A stretch of DNA of 64,000 bases from NCBI GenBank assembly GCA_958295525.1, contig OY282355.1:2103931-2167930 (forward strand), given 5' to 3'. The notes below the pieces were generated by a model. It ran no database searches and was not told the DNA's origin. It worked only from the letters and a program-made list of their open reading frames with translations. The translations under genes and the position numbers were made by a program. Positions 50,692 to 58,479 of the stretch are shown in pieces (within the stretch, counting starts at the first letter, position 1; every line of letters starts with the position of its first letter). The stretch is from an uncultured Dehalococcoidia bacterium (GTDB lineage: Bacteria > Chloroflexota > Dehalococcoidia > Lucifugimonadales > Australimonadaceae).

Positions 50692-51969
50692 TCACGCCAT
50701 CGCCGCCATCAGTTCCCGTGCGCGAGGGTTCTCGCGGAACGGCGTGCCGGAGTCGAGCAGCGCCGACCACGAGCGGACGCCGAAATGCTCGCCGCCGGAC
50801 GCCGCGACGGGCTCCACGCCGAGTTGCAGCGCTTTCGCGTCGCGCAGCAGGCGGCGCCGCATCGTGATGATCGGAATGTCGCTCGTGCCCAAGTGTTCCC
50901 GCGTGCGGTCGGCGAGCGCGCCCATCCCCTCGACGATGGCTGTGTCCTGCTCACGGACGCCGACGATGCCGCTGAGCAAGTCGGTGTTGCGCTGGCGGTA
51001 GCGGTCTTGCAGAAAGTGGTTCTCCTTCGTGGCGCGCAACCGCCCGGTCGAATCGTCGAGCGTGGCGATGTGGGGCATCGGGCCGTGCAGCACGTTGTCG
51101 CGCTCGGCCTGCGGCAAGTCTTCCGTCGGCGACCAGATAACGCACCAGACGCGGGTTTGCCTGTCGTTGAGCGGCGTCCAGACGTGGCCGTGCGCGCGCC
51201 GCAGTTGCAGGTCGGTGGGAATCATCGTCACGTAGGGCATCAGCCACTGGTTGACGCGCCAGTAATCCTGCGCCGGGTCTTTCGTGGAGCGCTGCGCCGC
51301 GAGCATCATTCCGTAGTCGGTGGTCTCCACCACCCAGCGCGGCGAGGTGTCGTGCAGAAGCATTTCGTTGTCTTGCCGCGACGCCGCCGACTCGCGGGCG
51401 AGCGCTCCCCGGTGCAGGAATCCCACGTGGCTGGAGTCAATATCGCCCTCCATCGCCTGCACCCAATTGCACTCCTGATTGTAGGAGACGACGTTCCGCT
51501 GGCTCGCGGGGATATTCGCCCACTCGATGTGAGGAAGCGCAGGCGCCGACTCCGGCGGGCCCATATACGCCCAGAGGATGCCGGCCATCTCCCGAACCTC
51601 GTAGGAGCGGACGCGCACCTTGTCCTTGAAGGCGGAATTCGCGGGTTCGGAGGGCATTTCGATGCAGCGCCCGTCCGCCGCGAACTTCCAGCCGTGGTAG
51701 ATGCAGCGGAGGCCGTCGCCCTCGTTGCGCCCATAGTAGAGGGGCGCGCCGCGGTGGGGGCAGGCGTTCTCCGCGAGGGCGTAGCGCCCCGCGCCGTCGC
51801 GGTATGCGATGAGGCGCTCGCCAAGCAACTCCACCTCGACGGGGTCGCTCGCCAAGCGCTCCACGCGGGCCGCCTCTATGAACGGAACCCAGAAGCGGCG
51901 GATCAGTTCGCCCATAGGCGAGCCCGGGCCGACCTGTCCGATGAGCGTATTGTCCTCTACGCTGAGCAT
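50692..51969 (-). CDS. Rieske 2Fe-2S aromatic-ring-hydroxylating oxygenase, alpha subunit type
   Basis: The 425-residue protein has an N-terminal Rieske domain (residues 25-130) with CPHRGAPLYYGRNEGDGLRCIYHGW, i.e. the C-x-H and C-x2-H cluster ligands, and a C-terminal non-haem iron domain with EGDIDSSHVGFLHRG supplying the D..H....H iron ligands. This resembles phthalate 4,5-dioxygenase-type oxygenases that hydroxylate or demethylate aromatic compounds. No reductase or ferredoxin gene is adjacent, so electron donors are encoded elsewhere. Substrate is not deducible. The ATG at 51969 starts the family-typical LSVEDNTLIGQVGPGSPMG. Confidence 0.9.
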   Translation of the reverse strand: MLSVEDNTLIGQVGPGSPMGELIRRFWVPFIEAARVERLASDPVEVELLGERLIAYRDGAGRYALAENACPHRGAPLYYGRNEGDGLRCIYHGWKFAADGRCIEMPSEPANSAFKDKVRVRSYEVREMAGILWAYMGPPESAPALPHIEWANIPASQRNVVSYNQECNWVQAMEGDIDSSHVGFLHRGALARESAASRQDNEMLLHDTSPRWVVETTDYGMMLAAQRSTKDPAQDYWRVNQWLMPYVTMIPTDLQLRRAHGHVWTPLNDRQTRVWCVIWSPTEDLPQAERDNVLHGPMPHIATLDDSTGRLRATKENHFLQDRYRQRNTDLLSGIVGVREQDTAIVEGMGALADRTREHLGTSDIPIITMRRRLLRDAKALQLGVEPVAASGGEHFGVRSWSALLDSGTPFRENPRARELMAAMA

Positions 51970-52147
51970 TGCCGCGCCTCCCGCCGGCGCCTCGCGCCGC
52001 GACGGAACTTTTCCCGCACGATACGAATCCGCCCGCGCCGCGTCAAGGGGATAGGGGAGGACTAGGCGAGCGTTCGCCTGTGCGATCCCGCGCCTGCCAT
52101 TCACGGCGATAATGAATCGTGATGCGCGCGTTGAAGCGCCGCGCATC

Positions 52148-52156
52148 TGCTATCAT
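52148..52156 (+). promoter_or_regulatory. Extended -10 promoter for sucCD
   Basis: TGCTATCAT is a TGn-extended -10 matching 5 of 6. It lies 60 bases before the sucC ATG. A TTGAAG at 52131 is only 14 bases upstream, too close for a standard -35. Confidence 0.55.
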
Positions 52157-52215
52157 CCCTTGCGGCCTGCGCGGGGCGCGCTCCGTCGGCGGGCCGCTCC
52201 ACGACGGGAGAGGCG

Positions 52216-53364
52216 ATGAAACTTCACGAATATCAGGCGAAAGAACTGCTCGCCGCCTACGGCGCGCCGGTTCCCGAGAACTACGTCGCGTCCAGCGGCG
52301 CGGAAGCGGCCGACGCGGCGCGCAAACTCGGCGGCGAAGCCGTCGTCAAGGCGCAAGTGCACGCCGGAGGGCGCGGGAAGGCGGGCGGCGTCAAGGTCGC
52401 CGCGTCGCCCGAGGAGGCCGCGCAAATCGCGGAGTCGCTCATCGGCTCCACGCTCGTGACGCTCCAGACCGGCCCGGCCGGCGCGCCCGTCCACAAGGTT
52501 CTCGTCGAGCGGACGATGGAGATCGAGCGCGAGTTGTACCTCAGCGTCGCCACCGACGGATCGCGCCGCCGCCCGGTCGTCATCGCGTCGGCGTCCGGCG
52601 GGATGGAGATCGAGGAAGTGGCGCAGACGGAGCCGGAGAAAGTGCTCACGGAGCCGGTGGACCCGGTGATCGGCTTCCGCGCGTTCCAGGGGCGCAGGCT
52701 CGCCGCGAGGCTTGGCCTGCCGGCCGCGCAGACGCGCCCGTTCTCCGCGCTCGTCGAGGCGTGCTGCCGCGCCTACGACGAGAAGGACGCCACGATGATC
52801 GAGATCAACCCGCTCGTGCTCACCGCCGGGGGGGAACTGCTGGCGCTCGATGCGAAGATCAGCCTCGACGACGACGCGCTCTTCCGCCATCCGGCGGAGG
52901 CAGGGCTCCGCGACGCCTCGCAGGACGACCCGCTCGAGGCGCAGGCGGCGGAGGCGGGCATCGCCTACGTCAAACTGGACGGCGACATCGGCTGCATGGT
53001 GAACGGCGCGGGGCTGGCGATGGCGACGATGGACATCGTGCAATTCGCCGGCGCCAAGCCCGCGAACTTCCTGGATGTCGGCGGGGGCGCGGGCGAGGAG
53101 AAGATCAGCCGCGCCATTTTGCTGATGCTCTCCGACCCGAACGTCGAGAAGGCGCTGGTCAACATTTTCGGGGGCATTCTGCGGTGCGACGTGGCCGCGC
53201 GCGGCGTCGTGGACGCCTACGGCAAAGCGGACAGGCGGCCTCCGCTCGTCGCGCGCATGCTCGGCACGAACGCCGACGAGGGCAAGGAGGTCCTCGCCCG
53301 GTCCGGGCTGAACGCGCGAATGGCGGACACGCTGCAAGAGGCGGCTGCGGCCATCAAGGAATAA
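52216..53364 (+). CDS. sucC: Succinyl-CoA ligase, beta subunit
   Basis: SucCD converts succinyl-CoA to succinate with ATP or GTP formation in the TCA cycle. The 382-residue beta subunit begins [20 protein letters not shown], has the ATP-grasp [56 protein letters not shown] (metal ligands), INPLV, and [17 protein letters not shown] with [15 protein letters not shown] at the C-terminus. All are canonical. SD GGGAGAGG lies close to the ATG. sucD follows 31 bases on. Confidence 0.97.
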   Translation: MKLHEYQAKELLAAYGAPVPENYVASSGAEAADAARKLGGEAVVKAQVHAGGRGKAGGVKVAASPEEAAQIAESLIGSTLVTLQTGPAGAPVHKVLVERTMEIERELYLSVATDGSRRRPVVIASASGGMEIEEVAQTEPEKVLTEPVDPVIGFRAFQGRRLAARLGLPAAQTRPFSALVEACCRAYDEKDATMIEINPLVLTAGGELLALDAKISLDDDALFRHPAEAGLRDASQDDPLEAQAAEAGIAYVKLDGDIGCMVNGAGLAMATMDIVQFAGAKPANFLDVGGGAGEEKISRAILLMLSDPNVEKALVNIFGGILRCDVAARGVVDAYGKADRRPPLVARMLGTNADEGKEVLARSGLNARMADTLQEAAAAIKE

Positions 53365-53395
53365 CGAGCGACGCGGAGGGCGAGACGGAGCGGCG

Positions 53396-54271
53396 ATGAG
53401 CATTTTGGTCAACGAGGAGACGCGGCTGCTGGTGCAAGGCATCACGGGCCGCGAGGGCAGTTTTCACGCCGAGCGGTGCATGGCCTACGGGACGAACCTC
53501 GTCGCGGGGGTCACGCCCGGCAAGGGCGGCCAAACGTTCGAGGGGCGCGTCCCCATATTCGACTCCGTAAGCGAAGCGGCGGACGCGACCGGCGCGAACG
53601 TCTCGCTCATTTTCGTGCCGCCCCCGTTCGCGGCGGACGCCATACTGGAGGCGGCGGACGCGGAAATCCCGCTCGCAGTTTGCATCACGGAGGGCGTGCC
53701 GGTGCGCGACGCGGCGATGGTGATGCGCTACCTGGAAGGCAAGCCGACGCGCCTGCTCGGCCCGAACTGCCCCGGCCTCATCACGCCCGGCGCGAAAGCG
53801 AAAGTCGGCATTATGCCCGGCGCCATCCACGCGCCCGGCAAGGTCGGCGTCGTCTCGCGCAGCGGCACGCTCACCTACGAGGCGGTCGGCCAACTCACCG
53901 GGCTCGGCGTCGGGCAGTCCACGTGCGTCGGCATCGGCGGCGACCCGGTCTCCGGCACGACGTTCGTGGACGTTCTGGCGATGTTCAACGACGACCCGGA
54001 GACCGAGGCTATTGTGATGATCGGCGAAATCGGAGGGACGAAGGAGCAGGAGGCCGCGGCGTTCATCGCGGCGCACGTTCGCAAGCCGGTCGCCGCGCTC
54101 ATCGTCGGCCAGACCGCGCCTCCGGGCCGCCGGATGGGGCACGCCGGCGCCGTGATCACCGGCAAGGCCGCCCTCGCCTCGGAGAAGATGCGGGCGCTGG
54201 AGGAGGCGGGCTGCCGCGTCATCCCGACTCCCGCCGACATCGGCGCGACCGCCGCCGCGATGCTCGCGTAG
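53396..54271 (+). CDS. sucD: Succinyl-CoA ligase, alpha subunit
   Basis: The alpha subunit carries the CoA site and the phosphohistidine. The 291-residue protein shows [69 protein letters not shown] and [25 protein letters not shown]. The catalytic His is expected in [17 protein letters not shown]-linked sequence [13 protein letters not shown], where GHAGA is present. It pairs with sucC in the same operon. Downstream begins a gene family on the other strand. Confidence 0.97.
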   Translation: MSILVNEETRLLVQGITGREGSFHAERCMAYGTNLVAGVTPGKGGQTFEGRVPIFDSVSEAADATGANVSLIFVPPPFAADAILEAADAEIPLAVCITEGVPVRDAAMVMRYLEGKPTRLLGPNCPGLITPGAKAKVGIMPGAIHAPGKVGVVSRSGTLTYEAVGQLTGLGVGQSTCVGIGGDPVSGTTFVDVLAMFNDDPETEAIVMIGEIGGTKEQEAAAFIAAHVRKPVAALIVGQTAPPGRRMGHAGAVITGKAALASEKMRALEEAGCRVIPTPADIGATAAAMLA

Positions 54272-54290
54272 TCCTGCGCCCCTGGGAGCG

Positions 54291-54500
54291 CTACGCGCCG
54301 TTCGTGTCGCTCGCCCTGCGCGACGGCGGAGGCTCCGTGAACGCCTCGCCTGCGGACTGAGCGGCCAGCATGCGCTCCAGCCATGCGTCCCACTCGGCGC
54401 GCTCCGCCAAGCGGCCTTCCGCACGGCCTGCCGCCCGGCCTTCCCGCAAGATGCGCGCCTTCCGCTCGTCCAACTTCCGGCCCAACAGCGTCGAAAGCAT
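54291..54500 (-). CDS. Truncated tandem copy (third) of the small membrane protein's C-terminal part
   Basis: The 69-codon frame MLSTLLGRKLDERKARILRE to SRRASDTNGA is nearly identical to the end of the gene at 54768-55247. It lacks the two transmembrane segments. GGAGG six bases before its ATG could allow translation, since the parental segment happens to contain GGAGGTAGTGATG. It may instead be a non-functional duplicate. The adjacent sucD stop is 20 bases from its 3' end. Confidence 0.5.
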   Translation of the reverse strand: MLSTLLGRKLDERKARILREGRAAGRAEGRLAERAEWDAWLERMLAAQSAGEAFTEPPPSRRASDTNGA

Positions 54501-54529
54501 CACTACCTCCGCCTGCGCCCCCTGGAGCG

Positions 54530-54739
54530 TTACGCGCCGTTCGCGCCGCTCGCCCTGCGCGACGGCGGAGGCTCCGTGAACGCCTCGCCTGCGGACTGAG
54601 CGGCCAGCATGCGCTCCAGCCAAGCGTCCCACTCGGCGCGCTCCGCCAAGCGGCCTGCCGCCCGGCCCTCCGCACGGCCTTCCCGCAAGATACGCGCTTT
54701 CCGCTCGTCCAACTTCCGGCTCAACAGCGTCGAAAGCAT
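54530..54739 (-). CDS. Truncated tandem copy (second) of the small membrane protein's C-terminal part
   Basis: The 69-codon frame MLSTLLSRKLDERKARILRE to SRRASGANGA has the same layout as the third copy, with the Arg-Ala-Glu-Gly linker permuted (GRAEGRAAGRLAE). It can start at ATG 54739 or GTG 54742 and has GGCGGAGG upstream. Preservation of the frame and stop suggests either recent duplication or selection. Confidence 0.5.
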   Translation of the reverse strand: MLSTLLSRKLDERKARILREGRAEGRAAGRLAERAEWDAWLERMLAAQSAGEAFTEPPPSRRASGANGA

Positions 54740-54767
54740 CACGGCCTCCGCCCAACCACTGGGAGCG

Positions 54768-55247
54768 CTACGCGCCGTTCGTGTCGCTCGCCCTGCGCGA
54801 CGGCGGAGGCTCCGTGAACGCCGCGCCTTTGGACTGAGCGGCCAGCATGCGCTCCAGCCAAGCGTCCCATTCGGCGTCCCGCGCGACGCGCTCCTCCGTG
54901 CGGCCTGCCGCCCGGCCTTCCCGCAAGATGCGCGCCTTCCGCTCGTCCAACTTTCGGCTCAACAGCGTCGAAAGCATCACTACCTCCGTTATCCCCAGCG
55001 ACATCCCGGCGGAGGCCACCGCAACCGACGCCTCCGCACCGAACGCCGCCAGCATTGATTGTACCACGCCAAGCCCCGCGTCCTCCCCGAACAGCGCATC
55101 CCATCCGACGAGCGCGGAGCCCCCGCCCATCAGCAGCAGGAAGAACGTGAAGTAGAGCCACCTCCAGCGTTCGCTCACGCTCCAGATGGACTCTCTGCGG
55201 TCGGGGCGCTCGATGGTCTCTTGGGCATTCGCGTCGTCGGGCGGCAT
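54768..55247 (-). CDS. Two-helix membrane protein of unknown family
   Basis: A 159-residue protein. Residues 35-55 (WLYFTFFLLLMGGGSALVGW) and 68-98 (a Val/Ala-rich stretch ending ITEVVMLSTLL) are likely membrane helices. The C-terminal 60 residues are charged and helical (RKLDERKARILREGRAAG, EWDAWLERMLAAQ) and probably cytoplasmic. I do not recognise the family. The ATG at 55247 has GAGGAG five bases upstream and is preferred over 55265. The segment from MLSTLL onward is duplicated twice downstream with a period of about 239 bases. Confidence 0.65.
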   Translation of the reverse strand: MPPDDANAQETIERPDRRESIWSVSERWRWLYFTFFLLLMGGGSALVGWDALFGEDAGLGVVQSMLAAFGAEASVAVASAGMSLGITEVVMLSTLLSRKLDERKARILREGRAAGRTEERVARDAEWDAWLERMLAAQSKGAAFTEPPPSRRASDTNGA

Positions 55248-55408
55248 CGGGTCTCCTCGCGTCATCGGATCGCGCGGCGCTTCGCCGCAGCGAACCTAGT
55301 CTCGCGAGAACAAGCGCCGCCGCGCAATGGGCGTTTGTCGCATCCAGCGTCAGGGCCGCGCTCGCAGCGCCGCTTGACAATCCCCGCGCGCCGGGTATGC
55401 TAGGTGTT
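55248..55408. other. Divergent intergenic region
   Basis: No gene is supported here. TGCTAGGTGTTGCTAG at 55399-55414 is a short direct repeat of TGCTAG just before the inverted-repeat region. TTGACAATCCCC at about 55374 could contain a -35 with GGTATGCT (55394) as a -10, spacing near 15. Confidence 0.4.
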
Positions 55409-55524
55409 GCTAGAGAGCGCTTGGGTCGGCCCAAGCCTACACAACTCGTGTTTGTGTCCATCCGCCTGTGGAGGAAGGGGCTTGCGCCCCCTGCGGACAC
55501 ATTGGGCACGAAGCGCTCTCTAGC
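55409..55524 (+). ncRNA. Candidate structured RNA closed by a perfect 14-pair stem
   Basis: GCTAGAGAGCGCTT (55409-55422) pairs exactly with AAGCGCTCTCTAGC (55511-55524). Inside are a possible hairpin CTTGGG-TCGG-CCCAAG (55420-55435), ACACAA with TTGTGT (55439-55457), an alternative pairing GTGTCC with GGACAC (55454/55495), TCCGC with GCGGA and GGGGC-TTGC-GCCCC (55477-55490). Mutually exclusive pairings suggest a switch or attenuator. It ends 38 bases before a lipoprotein start codon. It does not match 5S, SRP, 6S, tmRNA or RNase P cores that I know. It could instead be a DNA element with terminal inverted repeats. Confidence 0.5.
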
Positions 55525-55562
55525 AGGAACCTTCCATCCCACAAGGAAGCAGGGGGTACTGC

Positions 55563-55877
55563 ATGTCGGCTGGGTTGCTTCGCATCCTTTCGCTGTTCGC
55601 CGCCGCGCTGCTCGCGTGGGCGGCGCTGGGGTGCGCTAGCCCAACTCCAACTCCCTCGCCTATGCCTACTGCAACCCCGACGGCAACAGTGACTCCGACA
55701 GCAATCCCGACTTCGACCCCGACCGCAATTCCTACGCCAAGCCCTATAGTAGCCCACTGGATTCCCGCCTACGCGGGAATGACGAGCCAACGGCGTCCGT
55801 CTATTGTCCTCGCCCGCCGCTCATGCGGCGTCCACGGGCTTCTCCTGCGTGGGACAGGATCCGCTCTCACCCAATGA
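55563..55877 (+). pseudogene. Decayed lipoprotein gene interrupted by a dispersed palindrome
   Basis: The frame encodes a good lipoprotein signal (LLRILSLFAAALLAWAALGC) and a Thr-Pro linker like those of the DUF3179 and HtrA proteins, and then runs into WIPAYAGMTSQRR, which is the translation of a palindrome copy at about 55760-55787. The remaining 35 residues look random. The functional domain is therefore missing, and the frame is most likely the 5' remnant of a lipoprotein gene broken by repeat insertion. Alternatively it is a short secreted lipopeptide. Confidence 0.55.
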
Positions 55878-56023
55878 GACGGGCTGGCGCCCCGTCTCCC
55901 AACATCCCACGAGCCCGACATCACTCCTGCGAAAAGCGGGAGCCTGCTGGGTCGCCTCCGCCTCCCCCCTGATCAAAAATTGCGCTACGCGAAATCGTGT
56001 AATATCAGGGGCGAGGGAGGCGC

Positions 56024-56287
56024 ATGATGAGCGAAAGCGGAAACCCAAGCGGCTGGCCGTCCGAGCGCGTGCTGCGGCTGCGGCGCCGATTGAAAATGTC
56101 GCAGGGCGAGTTCGCGCGCTGGCTCGGCGTGCGGCAGCAGACCGTGAGCGATTGGGAGACGGGGCTGCACGCGCCGCAAGGGGCGTCGCGCCGCATGCTC
56201 TCGATGCTCGCCGAGGAGCGCGCGCCCTACGAGGCGCGCTCCGGAACATGGGAGGACGGCGATGACGGCGCGGGCCCCCAGCGCTAG
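56024..56287 (+). CDS. XRE-type helix-turn-helix protein
   Basis: An 87-residue DNA-binding protein. Residues 15-60 contain LRLRRRLKMSQGEFARWLGVRQQTVSDWETG, i.e. LKMSQGEFARWLGV then RQQTVSDWETG, a textbook XRE helix-turn-helix with recognition helix. The C-terminal 25 residues are acidic and disordered. GGGAGG precedes tandem ATGs at 56024 and 56027, and the second has better spacing. The 3' end overlaps the next gene by 26 bases in another frame, implying coupled translation with DUF2851. TGTAATAT near 56000 may be the -10. Confidence 0.85.
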   Translation: MMSESGNPSGWPSERVLRLRRRLKMSQGEFARWLGVRQQTVSDWETGLHAPQGASRRMLSMLAEERAPYEARSGTWEDGDDGAGPQR

Positions 56288-57437
56288 GGCGGGCGGAGGA
56301 AAGCGCCCCGCGCCGCTGCTGCCGGAGCGCCTGCTCGCCAAGTTGTGGCGCGCGCGGGAAGGGCGGGCGCTCCGCGCCGTGGACGGCAGGCGCGTGCAGG
56401 CGCTCTACGCGGGACGCCCCGCCCCCGGCCACGGGCCGGACTTTCAGGACGCGGTCGTTCTGCTGGACGGCGAACGGCGGACGGGCAGCGTCGAACTGCA
56501 CCGCAAGCCGTCGGACTGGCGCGCGCACGGCCACGACGCCGACCCGGCCTACGACGGCGTCGTGCTCCACGTCGTGGCGCGCGCGGAGCAGGCGGGGCCG
56601 GACTTGCCCGTGGTGGAGTTGCGCGCCCGTAAGCGCGGCGGGCCGCGGGAGCCGGAACTGCTCGCGCAGGCCGCCCGCGAGGGCTCCGCCGGCCTCCGGC
56701 AGATGCTCGTCCGCTCCGGCGCCGCGAGGTTCCGCGAGCGCGCCGATGCCGCCGCCCGCCGCATCGCCGAGGCCGGAGCGGAGCAGGCGCTCCACGAGGC
56801 CGTGTTCGACGCGCTCGGCTACGCGGAGAACCGCGAGCCCTTCCTCCGTCTCGCGCGGGACGCCCCCGCCGCCGAACTGGCGCGTCTCGCCCGCGAAACG
56901 CCGGAGGCGGAGCGCGCCGCCGCGCTGGAGCGCCGTCTCCTCGGCGCAGCCGGTTTCGGCGATGCGCCGTCCGGCGCGGACGGCTCCGAACCGCCTCCGC
57001 CGCGCCGTTCCGAGGACGCCTCCCGATCAGCATGGAGAACGGCGGGCGTCCGCCCCGCGAACCACCCTCGCCGCCGCGTCTTGGGCGCGGCCGCCCTCCT
57101 CGCGCGCGCCGCGGACGAGGGGCTCTTGAGCGCCTGCGCGAGGGCGTGCGCGGGCGGGCCGTCCGCGTTGGAGGCGCTGCTCACGGTCGCCGGCGCGCAG
57201 GGAACGCTGATCGGCGCGGGGCGCGCGCGGGAGATCGCCGTGAACGCCGCGCTGCCCGCGCTGGCGGCGGCGGACGCCCCCGGCGCGGAGGGCGTCTTTC
57301 TCCGGTTTCCCGCGCCGCCGGAGAACGCGCTGACGAAAGAGGCGCGCCGACTCGCGGGCGCGGCGGGAATGCGCCTCTCCGCATGCGAGCAGATCGGGCT
57401 CATCCGCCTCTACCGGCGGAGCGTCGCGGGGCGCTAG
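56262..57437 (+). CDS. DUF2851 family protein
   Basis: The 391-residue protein matches DUF2851: ERLLAKLWRAREG, then GHGPDFQDAVVLLDGERRTGSVELHRKPSDW (shown as GHGPDFQDAVVLLDGE and GSVELHRKPSDW), RAHGHDADPAYDGVVLHVV, then a helical middle region (FDALGYAENREPF) and a C-terminal helical domain ending IGLIRLYRR. The GPDF...VEiH...DW..HgHd..Y..VvLHVV pattern has an endonuclease-fold look, but function is unknown. ATG 56262 has GGAGG six bases upstream, inside the HTH gene. The HTH protein may regulate it or act with it. Confidence 0.82.
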   Translation: MTARAPSARAGGGKRPAPLLPERLLAKLWRAREGRALRAVDGRRVQALYAGRPAPGHGPDFQDAVVLLDGERRTGSVELHRKPSDWRAHGHDADPAYDGVVLHVVARAEQAGPDLPVVELRARKRGGPREPELLAQAAREGSAGLRQMLVRSGAARFRERADAAARRIAEAGAEQALHEAVFDALGYAENREPFLRLARDAPAAELARLARETPEAERAAALERRLLGAAGFGDAPSGADGSEPPPPRRSEDASRSAWRTAGVRPANHPRRRVLGAAALLARAADEGLLSACARACAGGPSALEALLTVAGAQGTLIGAGRAREIAVNAALPALAAADAPGAEGVFLRFPAPPENALTKEARRLAGAAGMRLSACEQIGLIRLYRRSVAGR

Positions 57438-57450
57438 CGGGGCGCCCGCG

Positions 57451-58023
57451 CTAGGCCGCGTAGACGCGGCGCAGCGCCCGCAGAACGAAGCGCGGCGCGA
57501 ACGCGAGCAGGCGGAACGCTCCCCAAACCGCCAGGCCGCACGCCACGCCGATCGCCGCCCCCGCAAGCACGTCCGTCGGATAGTGCACGCCTCCGTAGAC
57601 CCGCGCGAACGCCCAGAGGAAGGCGAGCGCGTAGAGGCCCGCGCCAAGCCGCCGGCGGCGCAGAAAGACCGCCGTCGCCAGCGCGAACCCGACGGCCGCC
57701 GAATTCGACGGGAACGACGGGTCGGTCGGCTTGTAGAACAGCAGCGTGAGGGTCTCGATCTCCGTGAAAGGGCGGGGCCTGTCGACCATCGTGTTGAAGA
57801 TGGACGTCACGGCGTTGGCGACGCCGATGGCGGCGGCGGCGGAAATCGTCGCGATCTGGTTGAGCGGGCGCTCGGCGTGGGAGCCGGCCAGCCAGAGTCC
57901 CAGCAGCGCGAGGCTCCCCGCGACCGGAACGAGGTAGTCGCTGGCGAACGCCTCCATCAGCCGGTCGAACGGCGGGAACGCGCCGGCTCCGGCGTTGAGG
58001 AAGCGGACGGCCGCGGCGTCCAT
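57451..58023 (-). CDS. PAP2 family membrane phosphatase-like protein
   Basis: A 190-residue membrane protein with about five helices. It resembles PAP2 phosphatases acting on undecaprenyl diphosphate or phosphatidic acids. Motif C3 is intact (ARVYGGVHYPTDVLAG, R-x5-H-x3-D). C2 reads SFPSNSAAVGFA where the usual acid-base His (PSGH or PSNH) is Ser, and C1 reads NTMVDRPRP with Asn in place of the usual Lys. Catalytic activity is therefore doubtful or altered. The ATG overlaps the stop of the upstream membrane protein gene (TGATG). Confidence 0.78.
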   Translation of the reverse strand: MDAAAVRFLNAGAGAFPPFDRLMEAFASDYLVPVAGSLALLGLWLAGSHAERPLNQIATISAAAAIGVANAVTSIFNTMVDRPRPFTEIETLTLLFYKPTDPSFPSNSAAVGFALATAVFLRRRRLGAGLYALAFLWAFARVYGGVHYPTDVLAGAAIGVACGLAVWGAFRLLAFAPRFVLRALRRVYAA

Positions 58024-58460
58024 CAGCGCGCCCTCCGGGCTGCGGCCAGGGCGAGCGCGGCGAGCGCCCGGGCGAACGTCGCGCGCTCCATCCACGCGAG
58101 GCCGGAGGGCGGCCAGCGGTCGACGGCGGGGTCCCAGCCGTGCGCCGCGCCCCAGCGGTGATTGACGACCGAAGAGACCGCGAGTTGAAAGACGACGGAC
58201 GCCGCCGCGCTCACGGCGAACCACCGCGCCTGCTCGACGCCGTTCAGCCCCTCGCCGATGTCCGGCTGGTTGCGGTCGCCGCTGGCGAAGAACCAGACGA
58301 ACGAAGCCGCGACGAGGAGCAGCGCGGAGACCCTCGCCGCGCGCGGACGCCGCCGCAGAATGACGATGCCCCATAGCCCGCCGTGCACGGCGGCGAATTG
58401 CGCTGCGCCCAGCGCGCTCAGGAACACCCAGAGCATATATGCGGCCTCGAGCGTAAGCAT
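58023..58460 (-). CDS. Four-helix membrane protein of unknown family
   Basis: The 145-residue protein has hydrophobic segments near residues 5-22, 27-36, 43-59 and 80-97, followed by WGAAHGWDPAVDRWPPSGL and an Ala-Arg-rich end. I do not recognise it. It is translationally coupled (TGATG) to the PAP2-like gene, which suggests a joint envelope function. The ATG at 58460 begins LTLEAAYMLWVFLSALGAAQF. Confidence 0.65.
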   Translation of the reverse strand: MLTLEAAYMLWVFLSALGAAQFAAVHGGLWGIVILRRRPRAARVSALLLVAASFVWFFASGDRNQPDIGEGLNGVEQARWFAVSAAASVVFQLAVSSVVNHRWGAAHGWDPAVDRWPPSGLAWMERATFARALAALALAAARRAR

Positions 58461-58479
58461 TTTGCGAACGGCGGGCGGA

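Larger units (their letters stand above)
54291..54986. repeat. Three tandem copies of a roughly 239-base gene segment
   Basis: Matching positions (GCGCCGTTCG) fall at 54295, 54534 and 54772, so the unit is 238 to 239 bases. Copies differ at a few per cent of bases and by reshuffled Arg-Ala-Glu-Gly codons. Each holds the 3' coding end, the stop codon and a GGAGG-preceded ATG. Confidence 0.9.

Noticed and set aside
55409-55524. 5S rRNA, SRP RNA, 6S RNA or RNase P RNA
   Set aside because: None of the conserved core sequences (CCGAACUC, GGAAGGAAGCAG and similar) is present. Kept only as an unassigned structured element.
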